DNA of 64,000 nt from NCBI GenBank assembly GCA_904066235.2, contig CAJFCV020000004.1, positions 3,224,001 to 3,288,000 on the forward strand, given 5' to 3'. The stretch is from Bursaphelenchus xylophilus (taxonomy: Eukaryota; Nematoda; Chromadorea; Rhabditida; Aphelenchoididae). Both the position numbers and the translations under genes were made by a program. The notes beneath the pieces are model-generated. The model had not been told where the DNA came from. It worked only from the letters and a program-made list of their open reading frames with translations, and did not search any database. Below are positions 11,319-23,018 of this stretch, piece by piece. Each line of letters opens with the position of its first letter. Within the stretch, counting starts at the first letter, position 1.

Positions 11319-11867
11319 AAGCAATTTTTTAGCAATTTTTAAAAGTTTTGTAAATTTTAAGATCGTCTGAAGTGTATAGCACCCAAGGAATTTTTAATTT
11401 TTATGGGAAAAACTAGATTTTGATTAAAAAAATCCAAAAAATCGCAGAAGTTACTCCCGGATATATAAAATAAACACCGTTGTGTATATAATAGTATAAA
11501 TGCAACGCCAAAATTCCGAAATCGAGTGAAGATCGTGACAACAAAGCCCCATGAAAAGGTAGATTACTCTGCTTTCTTTTTTCACACCCGATTTGACTTT
11601 TCGCTGATCCCGTTAGAAGCGGGAAGGGTCTTTGTAACGTTTCTCACCCACAAAAGAGAGTGAAAACAATTTATTCGGCGGCGGAAAAGTTTTGGTAAGG
11701 AAGTCATTTCGGTATTCTGGAGGGATTGGAATCGAAAAAGTATGTCAATCGGGTTGGGAGGAGGGATAATTACAGGTTACTAATTAAGCACGACATTGTA
11801 AGGGGGATTGCGTTTTAAGGTCTCCGAGTTATGATGCAAAGAAAAATTTGGAAAAACTAACTGCTTT

Positions 11868-12162
11868 GCACGTCAATTCAGCGCAATTCCTGAGCCGTTT
11901 AGCCGTTCGTCCACGTACTATCGATTGCCCAAAGGATTTTTGATATCAAAATCCTTTCGGATGGATTTTTGGAAGACAAACTTGGTCATAAAAAATCAAA
12001 AAAATATTTAGAACGGTATTTTCTGACCAGACAGCAAAGCCAGGAAATTTCTTGGCTGTCCTAGCTAGCCAAAAAAAAGCCAAATATTTTCTCCAAAGTC
12101 TTATTTATGACGAAACGCAACATCGATTTGGATTGGAAATAGCCTCAATTACGCTGACGTAC
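11868..12162. repeat. Element with GCACGTCAATTCAGCG ends (family C1)
   Basis: Left end GCACGTCAATTCAGCG, right end ACGCTGACGTAC, with an interior shared with 27643-27924 (AAGGATTTTTGATATCAAAA, TATGACGAAACGCAACATCG). Non-coding. The terminal inverted repeat is short (about 15 bp), unlike the fully palindromic families A and B. Confidence 0.7.
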
Positions 12163-12370
12163 TTCGAAGAGATTCGTTTTGAAAAATTTCTCAAACCCCA
12201 GCAGTCTGAGCACATTTAAAATACCTCGAGACTTTTCTGCTTTAACTGTTGACCTTGGACTTAATGTTATGACTGCTGCAAAAAATTAGGAGTTGACCGA
12301 AAAAATCAAGGAAAGTCCGGGGTGAAGAGAACAAGCGAATGCAAAACTACATACCTTAAACTATATACTA

Positions 12371-12631
12371 TACAGTGAGGGGCCTGATCCAATGCCAAAA
12401 ACGTGTCATTTTGCATCCGGGAAGTATCAAAAATGTGGCAAAATGCCTCCCTCTCCAAGTGAAAAAACTTTGCCTTGAAGGGCGCACCCTTCCTTTCCCT
12501 CACAAAAATAGTGGGCGCGCTTTTGAAATCAGAGTTTTTCACTTGGAGAAGGAGGTATTTTGCTGCATTTTTGACACTTCCCGGATACAAAATGCTACGT
12601 TTTTTGTCACTGGATCAGGCCCGCCACTGCA
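12371..12631. repeat. Palindromic MITE, family A
   Basis: Begins TACAGTGAGGGGCCTGATCC and ends CCGCCACTGCA, with the terminal TA mutated to CA on the right. Long inverted arms flank a CTTCCTTTCCCTCACAAAAA centre. Confidence 0.92.
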
Positions 12632-13016
12632 CTTCAAACGAAAGGATCGGATCCTTCCAGGAAATGCCTAACAAAGCTGTCCTAATAACGGTTGAAGAAT
12701 TATAACTCTCGTAATCCACAGGAGAAACCCGCATGCAAGAAATAGTGAATTAGCAAGTTTCTGTCAGTTGATAAAACATAAACAATGATTGCTTAATGAT
12801 GGGTGGCCCGGGAAGAACATTGCGTATCAACATCGGTGACTATCCATCTAATAGGTGTTTTGAAACGACATAAACATTCATTACAAAACAGACGGACCCT
12901 ACACAATTCCGAATTCTTTGTTTAATTTTTTTTCTTGAAATTACTAAACATTGAGCAATCATTTTCAGTAACCTGTGCAGTTCTAAATAATATATTCGAA
13001 AAGCAGACAATGTAAG

Positions 13017-13259
13017 TACAGTAGAGGACCTGACCCGGCGGCAAAAACGTACCATTTTGCATCCAGTAAGTATCAAAAAATGTGGCAAAATACCTCCCTC
13101 TCAAAGTGAAAAAACTCAGATTTCAAAAGCGCGCCCGCTGAGAGAGCCCCTCAACCAGTTTTTTTCACATGGAGAGGAAAGCATTTTGCCACATTTTTTT
13201 GATACTTCCCGGATGCAAAATGGTGCGTTTTTTGCTGCTGGATCAGGTCCCCTAATGTA
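13017..13259. repeat. Palindromic MITE, family A
   Basis: TACAGTAGAGGACCTGACCC at the left; GATCAGGTCCCCTAATGTA at the right. Arms and CGCGCCCGCT centre are as in other family A copies. Confidence 0.92.
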
Positions 13260-13365
13260 TTGAGTCTTCCAAAATTTTGGAAATGATTGGTTGACAACAG
13301 ATGTGTAAAATAAAAATATAAACGGTCAGTGGCATTTGACAACGGTCCAGATCACATATACCAAC

Positions 13366-13818
13366 TTAAAGGGCCAATGCAACGACTTTTGTATCTCGCT
13401 CTTCACGGCGTTGGAAACCAAATGTCCACAAAACTAAATGTATACCTTGCCTTTTTTACCAACACTAATGCTATGTATTCTGCTTGTAATGGGTAATTTT
13501 GGCGACATACACCGTGCATTAAAAAGTCGCCCAAAAAGACAGCCTATAGCGCTATGGAAATGCTGAAAATTGCACAGTGTAATTTGTTTGTACATATAAT
13601 ATTACATGTCGCCGGAATCACTTCAGCTACTTTACGAACAGACTGGTAAAATGAACAATTTATGGCGACAATGTAATGTTCTAATAATTATTTTACTATT
13701 TGCAAATTGCAATTTTGCCGACTTTGTTTTCGCGGCGGGACATAAAAAAGTTTTTTTTGACATTTCGCTTTTCAGCCGTAAAAAGCGCAATTCAAAAGTG
13801 GCTTTACTGGCCCTTTAA
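13366..13818. repeat. Inverted-repeat element with AAAGGGCCA ends
   Basis: TTAAAGGGCCAATGCAACGA near 13366 is matched inverted at 13795-13818 (GTGGCTTTACTGGCCCTTTAA). The interior holds a small ORF (13606-13818) that runs into the right terminus and is therefore unlikely to be a gene. The flanking TTA/TAA suggests a Harbinger-type target but is not decisive. Confidence 0.55.
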
Positions 13819-13822
13819 ATCA

Positions 13823-15626
13823 CGTATATTTTAATACAATACATATACCCACAATAAGAAAATTTTAAACTTCGCCAAGCAGCTTTATAAATCCGGAAGC
13901 CCCCACCCACCCACCTGCTTTCCACTTCCACCATGCCATCAGTCAAAAATAAAAACAATGTAATGGAAAGTCTTACAGCACTACCCATTTAAAAAAGTTA
14001 ACCCCTGATTACTGACGTCAATCCGCCCTCCAAAATCGTTGTAAACCGCCGTTTTAATCATGTTATTCCAGTCAATTTTCGTTGTTTTTCCGAGAGGAGG
14101 GGGGAAATTGGTTGAGGTGTGTCTGGTGGCAGGGTAGAAGGTGTATGAAAAGGTCAGAAAACGGTCGACAAAGTACAGTAGAGGGCTCACTGTGTGTTGT
14201 ATAAGATGAGAGATCAAGAAGAGCGAATATAGTGCAAGTTCGCTCAAAACGGGTGGTAAACATGAGATTAGAGCAATTTGCGGAATTTTGAAATGTACTA
14301 GCAACGAAGTCAACAAATTCTTACGTTCCGGGTTTCGCAAAAAGGTGTCAGTGATAATAAAAAGGTTAATTTTTCAGATGAAAAAATAAAAAAATCTCCA
14401 CAGTGTTGAACCTTGCCATGATATGACATATATGACAAAGATATGACAAATTTTTTTCATCAATACATCATCCATAGCAAAATTTATGTCTCTGAAAACC
14501 TCTAAATATACTGCTGGAACATGTCAAAAACCCCGACACTGGATTAATTCTGATTTATCACAACAATCAACAACGCTCACACTACAAACTCAAAATCAAT
14601 ATTCCACATTTTACCCACCAAAACACTCGCTTGACCACCCCGATTGAAGCCGCCAAGATTCCGTAATATAACACGATTATTATACAACGTTGATCCCTCG
14701 CCAATTCTTCTTCTGTAATCCCAGAGAAAAAAATCCCGTAAGAAATTCGGCTGCCCACCCTTTTAAGCCCTGTGGGCATTAAATCAAAGAGGAGCCGTTC
14801 AACTTCGATTAAGGCTTTAATGGAGACAGGGGGGAAAATTATGGAGAAGGAGCGCAAAATCGAAAACCAAGGTGAAGGAGAGGGGCGCGGGGAATTAAGA
14901 AATAATCAGGCATGCAAATAAAGATCGCAATACGACGTCATGGATATCATCATAGGCTATAAGGTAGGCCTTTTAATTTTTGGGGGAAAATTGATGTAGA
15001 AAGGCCAAAAGAACTTGAAAAATGGAAAATTTGGAGCTCACTTTGTCTCACGAAGTTTTCCATAAGTGTTGACTTTATTTCAGCCCCCATATCTACCACA
15101 AAATCATCAAGTATCCAGTAAAAAATTATTTAACGATTTTAATGTCCAGCCTAACATAAATAACCCATAACCACCTCTCCAAAATTTCCCTCACGAAACG
15201 CATCAAAAATCCCATATTGGGAACGCAACATATACTCGAATATGAATGTGTCCGTTAATTCGGGGCTTGACTCACCGAAAAATGTGAGGGCTTTGGCCTT
15301 GAACGCCAAAATAAATTTACAAGAGATGCGAGAGTTGATAACGCTAATTAATTCAGCCGTAAATATTGTCGTGACGAGTGAACATAAAGCGGGAATAGGC
15401 GAAAAAGCATGACAAACTTTCAGACAGCAATATTTTTAATTTAAAAAACACAAAAAATGCTAAAAAAACAGCCTTATGCGGGGCTCGAAAAAAAATCCAA
15501 AAATTTTTTATTTTTTTTTTTTATTTTTTTATCAAAATCAATTTGGTCCCATAAAAATTATAAATTCCTTGGGCGCTATACACTTCAGACGATTTTAAAA
15601 TTTACAAAACTTCTAAAAATTGCTAA
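13823..15626. other. Intergenic; 3' flank of the duplicated tRNA-Lys segment near 15470-15625
   Basis: No gene recognised. The minus-strand ORFs at 14340-13981 and 14857-14582 have no known domain. The stretch around 15540-15625 (TTCCTTGGGCGCTATACACT) is the inverted, diverged copy of the sequence downstream of the tRNA at 11246-11318. Confidence 0.55.
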
Positions 15627-16197
15627 CAAGGAAAGTACTTCTATGGGGTGTGGAGTTACAGGTCGAGATATATATCAAAAAATTCGCAAAAATTTTCTGA
15701 TTCAGAATATATAAAAATTAGCTGCCTAATTTTGGTCTGATGACATGTTTTTGTCCTCAGAAGTTTTCTCGCGACACCATGCAAGTGTCTTTTTGACCGT
15801 GTTTTTAACAATAAAAAATTTTTGTGTTGTGCTAAAATAAATTCTGAGGCTTTGACAAGCCTTAAAGTTTCAAATTGGATTACAACTACACCTTAAAAAT
15901 AGTTCCAATGTAAAAAACAACGGGTTCTGTGGCAAAAGGAATCAAACCCGTTCCCCTCGGATTCCCAATCCAGCGCTCTAACCACTCGGCCACACCGCTC
16001 TCTTCCGAAGGAAGAGACCGAGCGCGCTTTTGCTGCCGCAGATTTTTTTTCTCGAGAAATACATTTATCGATAAAACTCGTAGGTAGACCAAAATTAGGC
16101 AGCTATTTTTTTTATATTCTGAATCAGAAAATTTTTGCGAATTTTTTGATATATATCTCGACCTGTAACTCCACACCCCATAGAAGTACTTTCCTTG
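15627..16197. repeat. Palindromic element inserted beside the second tRNA-Lys, TAA target duplication
   Basis: CAAGGAAAGTACTTCTATGG at the left, its inverse ending CTTTCCTTG at the right, with TAA on both sides (15624-15626 and 16198-16200). Arms of about 100 bp. The interior contains a tRNA-like relic with A-box and B-box matches (15930-16000, minus strand). Confidence 0.82.
15930..16000 (-). pseudogene. tRNA-like relic inside a palindromic element
   Basis: The minus strand reads GTGGCCGAGTGGTTAGAGCG (A-box and D-arm of a Leu/Ser-type tRNA), an anticodon-like TTGGGAA loop and a B-box-like GGGTTTGATTCC. The acceptor and T stems do not pair, so this is not a functional tRNA as read. It may be a tRNA-derived pol III promoter captured by the element, as in SINEs. 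Confidence 0.5.
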
Positions 16198-16212
16198 TAA
16201 AAAAAAACGCTT

Positions 16213-16285
16213 AGCCCGATGCGGGGCTCGAACCCGCGACAGCCAGATTAAGAGTCTGGTGCTCTACCGACTGAGCTAACCGGGC
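16213..16285 (-). tRNA. tRNA-Lys (CTT), second copy
   Basis: Reverse complement is base-for-base the same 73-nt tRNA as 11246-11318 (anticodon loop CTCTTAA, T-loop TTCGAGC). The 5' flank is also a diverged copy (ATCAAGTCGAAG-type sequence), showing an inverted segmental duplication rather than simple gene reuse. Confidence 0.97.
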
Positions 16286-19200
16286 ACATTTTCATTTCCC
16301 GTTTTATTCTTCGACTTGATGACTTTTGATTGCTAAATAAAACTCCAGATGAATGGTAAAAGAGACGCGTTTGGTTTTATCGACCAGTCGATCTTTAAAA
16401 TCGACATTCATTCTGCTAGAAGATGAACAAAATTACATTAAAAATCAATGTTTTTATCCATCAAAAAAAATTTTGGGACAATTTTTCGACCGGCCGATTC
16501 CTCAAATTTTCGAATCTCACATCAGAAATTAAGTATTTTTGCGTAATTAACCCCCTAAATTTCCTCCGCAAAAATATTGTTTACCCGTCTCTAATATCTC
16601 CCTTTCTGCAATTTCCCCCCGCTATAATCGCTAATCCAGGGGAGTAAAAACAAAACAGATTTTTGAAGCGCCCTCTGCCATGCCCTCGGCTTCGCTTTGT
16701 TGCGTCGGCGGCGGATGGAGCCGAGAGGATGATGCGAAAAACAACGGCGGGCAAATCTTATTAGTTGACCTGAAGAAGAGAGAAGGCTGAAAAAGGTGAG
16801 GATGCTTTGTTCGACAAGTGGATGAGCGATAAATACGCCTTGGAGACGGCTATTTAGTGTGACGGGAAGCTTGTGACGGCATGCGTAAGGGTTTTGAGAG
16901 CGGAAATATTGTTTTTACGGTCTAAAAAAGGGTGATTTAGCAACTAAAGAAAAACAATTTCGAGCCAATTTTGTAAAATACGAATTGCAAATTTTCTAAT
17001 ATTAAGTGATCCCACATTAAACAAAGCCTTAAAAATCACCAAAAACAGCCTTTCTCCAAAACATGTTATCCATTCTCATATAAATTATAAATCGGTCCAT
17101 CTCTCGAGCTAATTGAACAATCCATCAAACCTCATAATTGCCGAGTCAGAAAGTCAAATCACGCCATCAAAAATCGCAGAAATTGGCCCCATTTCGAATC
17201 GATCTCAATTTCAATTGATCAAATTTCAAAAAAAAAAGGATTTTTTCAGCCCAAAAGCCTGGCAATAAGGATGATGCGAGCCCAGCTAATAGCCAAAGTC
17301 CAGAGAATTTTTGAGCTCACTGAAATTCGAATGTCCATTTAGGGCATTCCGTCCAATTGAGCGGCCCATAAACGGCCGAAAAAACTCATTTGGTCCGTTG
17401 TTTCCAAATAAAGAGCGGAGACGTCGGAAATTAGGCAAATTAGACATCCCCGAAAAAGAGGTTATATACCATGCAACGGAATGTGCAAAACGCCTTTTTT
17501 CGAACAAAGATTCAAAGAATTGAAAAAAAACGAATCCCGAAAAAAGTTTTCGGAAATTCGTCAAAGTTGGCCAGAACGGCCCCAAAGAATGCCATATAAT
17601 CTGTCATCCGCCTTTGCAACATGTTTGCATAAAGCGCCGAGGCCAATCGTATTTGTCTTTCTGGTTATTGGAGTCGTTTTTTGAGGGACAATATGTTCTC
17701 TTGAATTAGTCGTGGGAACTTCGGGGAATCAAGTAACAGATTCTGAGGATACATGTTGTTATGTGCATAGGTGATGGGAAACGTCAAAGGGCGGAACAGC
17801 GAAAAGAGTGAAGAATTGTGTAGGCATATATATTATAGTTGAACGTACATATTGGGGGTTATTTTTGGCGTGTCTTTTTTTCGGGTCGACGAATGCTCAG
17901 GCCCGCAGAAAATCGATCGATACGAGGTGTAGGGCAGGTGGAGACCCAAAAAATATTGTAGGAGAAAGCCTAAGAAGCCGAGAAAAGCCGCTACATAATC
18001 GGCGGATGCTCGGCGAAAACTTGGCGGAGATTAGACCAAAACTTACTCCAAACGTAGATCCATAAGTTTTATACGGATAATATTGGAATAACCCATGTAA
18101 AATCCCTTAAGTTAGGCTAATCGAGGACATGGTTAATCTTATATAGTTTCTATTAACTGAGCCCTCCCCTAGCCTTCGTCATGTACTCAACGACAAATCA
18201 AGGCAACCCAAGGTATCGTCGAAAACTGTCGCTGACCCAAAGAGAGTAGCACTATTTTTTGATACGTGCATTGGCTAATAAACATGCAGAATTTGAAGCT
18301 AATCGTTTAGTCAAATCGGAAAGGATTTATAGATTCTTGATGGCCAAATGATGACCCTCTAAAAGATCGAGAAATCTGGGAAGGCAAGCAAAAAGAAACT
18401 CTACAATTTGAAAAAAAAGAAACTCTACAAAAACTGGCTCGTTCTTATAAATCACACAGTATTCAATTTTTTATCAGCTACAGTCCACAAAATTTAACAA
18501 GCCCTCTTCCCCTGTATGGAACAACATCCTGTTCTACACCAGAAGTCGCTCTTAAATAATTCCCTTTATAAAATCATAAAAGTAAGTGGCTCTTGGTTCC
18601 GAAAAAAGAAACTGGACCCTTCCTGTAGCTAACAATGAACGTTAAATTTCAAGTGTCTTATTCTTGACTGGAGAAAGTGAGACGAAAGAGGTGAAGATTT
18701 CATAATCAAGACGACGAGAAAGGGCTCTTGTTTCTCGTAGATCGTAACAGTATTGCGCCAAGTGGAGACCTTTTGTAGTGGTTGAGGGAATTTTAGGGGA
18801 TAATAAAAATAGTATATATGGTATATTTTTTTGCCCAAGGATAAATATTAGCTTCATAATATGCCTCTTTTAAGACGGCATGTTTTAAAAAAACAATAGC
18901 GTCCGGAGTTTCAGTTCGGTTAGCACAAAATCGATCGGTACAAGATGTAGGAAAATCGGACACACAAAAAAAAGGTCTAGGAGGTGCCTAAGAGGCCTGG
19001 AAAAGCCATTGGATGGCCGGCGGACGCTCGGCGAAGGCTCGGCGGCGACTTGGCAAACACTTTCACTGCTGCTGCTAGCATTCGTTTTTTACTTGGCCCT
19101 GAGTTATTCTGCTATATAGAAACGACACAGACTTGTTAATACAAAAAACGAAGAACCCATAAATTTTTTCTGGATGATCTTGTTGCAGGGAAGCATGGAA

Positions 19201-20152
19201 AATCCTTCGAAATAGGTGAGAAGCTACCCTTGGACCTGATCAATCTACTTATTTCTACTAACTAAGCCTTCGCCTGACTTACCTATGCCTTTCACATAGT
19301 ATCGTCTACCTGAAAAGTCATAGCGCCAAAAAATTGCTCTGATTTGCTCACATAGCTCGTATAGTTAGTTTAAACTAATATCGCCAATTTATTTGCCCAA
19401 TAAACCCTTCAAAGAACAACCCGAGAACATCGCAATAACAAAAAGAACAAAAAAAAGAGCGATGATATACGATACTTTCCACTTGATATTCAAATTGAAC
19501 GCGCTTATTCTTGCCAATTTTATAAGACCAACGGGAAAAAACTCTTCCTTTCTCTCTCTTTTCCATGTAGTTAGTTACACAAAAAAATGGTAAAAAGGAT
19601 TAAATCGGAGGGTATTTAGGCGGGTCATCCGATACGTGAAACCCGGCTAAAACACACACACAAATCTGCATAAATCGCTAAATGTTTCGCAGCCACATTT
19701 TTTGTTTAGCGACAGATTGTAGAGGGTCAAAAAGGATGGGGAATTTGAGCAGGTAAGAGGTGGGCTTTCCATAAAGTGCGTATATTTTTAAAAAAACAAT
19801 TTTTTTTTTATTTTTGAATTTTATTACTTTACAGTACTACTTGAAAAACGTAAAAATCAAAAAAAAATTTATTTTTTTTGAAGTAAGCGCCACCAAAAAC
19901 CCCTACACCAAGTTTTTCAAAAAAAAAAAAAAAATTTTATTTAGTCTAGGCACTTTATGAAAAGTATAGTATAAAAAATAAAGCTGTTAAAAGATAAAAA
20001 ATATTTATTAAACACTGTAAATATCAAAAAATCAACCGGAATGATAGTATTAACAACAAAGCTTGAACCATAGTTATTACAATCTTAATTACTAGGTTAT
20101 GAGTTCTTTTTACAACTACATGGGTTACTGTAATCCTGGCGATTACCGCAAT
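16286..20152. other. Gene-poor interval with a diverged direct repeat pair
   Basis: About 17870-18260 and 18890-19340 are diverged direct copies. Each has AAAATCGATCGRTACRAG, then AGAAGCC-type spacing, a CGGCGGAYGCTCGGCGAARR motif, and a downstream TTTCTAYTAACT...GTATCGTC block. The ORFs at 17311-17684 and on the opposite strand show no known domain. A homopolymer-rich tract lies at 19780-19940. Confidence 0.5.
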
Positions 20153-21186
20153 TTACTCCACTTTCTTCGTCTTCTTCTGCGATTTGGCGATGTAGGCGTT
20201 GTAGAAGAACTGTGCGAATAGATACAGGTAGCTCAAGTACATAAGACCGCCAAGTCCGAGGACATTCCAGCTGGCTTGACAGTTGGGGATGGTGTCGAAG
20301 GTCTTGATGTAGACCAAATGTGAGAAAATGGTGCAGGAGATGACAAATTGGATAATTTGGATTGTCGTGATGAATTTGGCAACCACTCTTGGGGTCTTCC
20401 AGTGGAGGGCGCGAACAGCAAAGTAGCTAAAAATAAAAGTTCACGAAAGATTAAAAAAACTTTTTTTTTTTTAATTTTCAATTCGCTTACAAGTACATAA
20501 CAGTGTGAACGAACAAATTCAAGGCCAATGACCATCTACACCAAGCCTGGGTTTCATTGTAGGTCACCTGAAAAAAAAATTTCAAAAAATTATAAAAATT
20601 TCACAAAACATCTTTCTTCGTATAAGATGTCACCTTACGAAATCAACCTACCTGAGCGTAGACAAAGGTGAGAGCATGATGATACCAGTGCATGAAGATG
20701 ACGGGTCGTTTCCTGAGCACCAAGAACAGCGTGTCTCCGAGTTCCGGGAATTTGCTCATCACAAACATCCATCCCCAGTACCCAGTGCTGGGATCGGTGT
20801 AATACTCCAGGTTGTTGCAGTAAGATCCAACAAATCCAGTGGTCTTGATGCTGTAGAACAGCTCTGGGAGCAATTTGTACGCGGCGATTCCGGAGAAAAC
20901 ACTGAATCCAAAGTTCCAGACAGCAAGGATAAGGTCCATCAGATAGTTGTCGAAGGCTTGGCATTTCTCCATGATCTTCTGACCCGCGAAGATTACTAGC
21001 AGATAGGCCATTGTGATCTAAAACTTCAACGTTTCTACTCTATATTGAGCAGCAAAACGTATTTAAAACACTTACTTTATACGAGGTTGGGACCCAATGG
21101 TGCATAAAAGTCATCGTCCTTTCCAGATTCCAATCGTCGGCGAAGAGAATGTCCGCAACCTCCACTTGACCAGTAATGTTCGCCAT
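20153..21186 (-). CDS. ELO-family very-long-chain fatty-acid elongase (ELOVL6-like)
   Basis: Four exons: 21186-21076, 21017-20652, 20567-20491, 20426-20153; 275 residues, the usual length. ELO enzymes are ER membrane 3-ketoacyl-CoA synthases that condense acyl-CoA with malonyl-CoA. Visible motifs: 'SKFPELGDT' (KxxELxDT box), the catalytic histidine box 'HWYHH' (about residues 145-149), 'NLFVHTVMY' and 'MYLSYLYLFAQFFYNAYI'. About seven hydrophobic segments are apparent, and the C-terminus is lysine-rich (KSQKKTKKVE), as in ER-retained members. The HWYHH plus C-terminal pattern is closest to the ELOVL6 / worm ELO-3/5/6 branch, which elongates saturated or branched chains; that substrate assignment is inference. 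ATG 21186 is the first in frame before a matching first exon. Confidence 0.9.
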
Positions 21187-21759
21187 CTTTGTTGTTATAC
21201 TCGGTTGTAAAGTGAAAAATTGAAACCCGGTAACCCTAAAAGTAGAGTCTTGATATATCAAGTATAACTTTGGTTTTATATGTTTTATATACTCAGAATT
21301 TTCTCGCGCTACTTCAATTTATTTTACCCCCAAAAATGCATAATAATGACTTATAATTAAAGTGATTCTCTCAAAAAACGAACATCTCCATGCTCAGGAA
21401 CACCCCATAATTGGCAACTACCTAATATCAACTATGTGTCGATATAGTTGCCTTCAAACCCCCAATCACGCCATTTATTCCGAAAAATTCGAAAAGATAA
21501 GGAGCAAAAGGACAGAAATAAGGACCCCTTGGTATCTGATAACAGCAACTGTCCGTTGAAGGCGAAGATTCAGAGGTGAGAGGAAATTAGCCGTTATTAA
21601 CATGTAAAAACGTGATTTTCAAAGGTGTGTAAAAGAGTGGACAAAGTACAAACCGAAAACGTTTTGGTATTCTTTTTGCAAGAACGAAAGTCTAAAGTTT
21701 AACAGCGGAACATAGAGTCGGCGCGGGGCGAAATATCCCCAATATAAGCGAAACACCTA

Positions 21760-22008
21760 TAGAGAATGACCTGATCCAGTGACAAAAAACGTACCATTTT
21801 GCATCCGGGAAGGATCAAAAATGTGGCAAAATGCTTCCCCCTCCAAGTGAAAAAACTCCGTTTTGAAAGACTCCTTCACAAAAAGAACGGACGCGCCTTT
21901 GAAACCGGAGTTTTTTCACTTGGAGAGGGAAGCATTTTACCACATTTTTGAGTCTTCCCGGATGCAAAATGGTACGTTTTTTGCCACTAGATCAGGTCCC
22001 CCACTGTA
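21760..22008. repeat. Palindromic MITE, family A
   Basis: TATAGAGAATGACCTGATCC (degenerate left end) to GATCAGGTCCCCCACTGTA. Nearly perfect arms around a GAACGGACGCGCCTTTGAAA centre. Confidence 0.92.
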
Positions 22009-22465
22009 TAAGCGACACAACACCTAATATCTTCGTTTCTCAAAAATTTTTGCAATTCAATATAACATTTTTATCCAAAGATATTACCGCAGACCTGCAA
22101 GAGCTATATTTTTAATACCCACCAAAACACCTCGTTAAAAATCCACTGACATCCATACGAATTTCATACACCCTGTTTAATAACCACGCTGCAAAACCTC
22201 GACCTTTGAACCCATCCATCCCCAACCGGGGCCCCTCCACGTTCCAAAAACGATCGCAAGCCGATCGACTTTTTCCGTACATCGTGTCTTCCGCAGCCTT
22301 CCTGGGAGTCCGAAACTGTCCCTTTCACTCGATTTGCACTTGAAAGTAAAAAAAAGAAACCCGCCATCCCGCTTTTTATGATTTGCGGCAAATAATCAGA
22401 AAAAAGGAGAAATCGTGGAAGACATCGGGAAAAGTAAAAACCCGCCAAAAATTTCTGCATCATCC

Positions 22466-23018
22466 CTGTAGGGTATTTATGACAACAAAATTTTTATACT
22501 TTTATGGTTTCGTTGTAAAATACGACGTTATCCATAGAAGGTGGGCTCCGGATAAATATAAATTCGATTTTTTTGGTTATGACGCTCAGACTCGCGTTTT
22601 CGACCATAGCAACTTTTTTACTACAGTGGGAGACCTGATCCAGTAGCAAAAAACGTACCATTTTGCATCCAGGGAGTATAAAAAATGTGGCAAAATGCTT
22701 CCTTCTCCAAGTGAAAAAACTCCGATTTCAAAAGCCCGCCCGCTCTTTCTGTGAGGGGAAGCCCTTCAAAGCGGTTTTTCACTTGGAGACGGAAGCGTTC
22801 TCCCACATTTTTGATGCTTCACGGATGCAAAATGGTACGTTTTTTGCCACTGGATCAGGTCCCCCACTGTAGTAAAAAAGTTGCTATGGTCGAAAACGCG
22901 AGTCTGAGCGTCATAACCAAAAAAATCGAATTTGCCCGAGGTCCACCTTATATGGATAACGCCGTATTTTACAATGAACTCATAAAAGTATAAAAATTTC
23001 GTTGTCAAAAATATTAAT
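22466..23018. repeat. Long palindrome enclosing a family A MITE
   Basis: The flanks of the MITE at 22622-22871 are themselves inverted copies: 22479-22621 (ACGCTCAGACTCGCGTTTTC...GCAACTTTTTTACTA) is repeated inverted in 22872-23010. The arms abut the MITE with no spacer, so the whole roughly 550 bp can fold into one hairpin. Confidence 0.85.
22622..22871. repeat. Palindromic MITE, family A (centre of a longer palindrome)
   Basis: TACAGTGGGAGACCTGATCC to GATCAGGTCCCCCACTGTA, with arms of about 110 bp. Confidence 0.93.

Noticed and set aside
15930..16000. Functional tRNA with GGG anticodon.
   Set aside because: The acceptor and T stems do not pair; kept only as a tRNA-like relic.
17311..17684. 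Overlapping charged ORFs on both strands.
   Set aside because: No domain, no splice partners, no start context; nothing beyond chance openness could be supported.
20676..20999. 107-residue plus-strand ORF.
   Set aside because: Antisense shadow of the ELO elongase exon 2, which carries the conserved histidine box.
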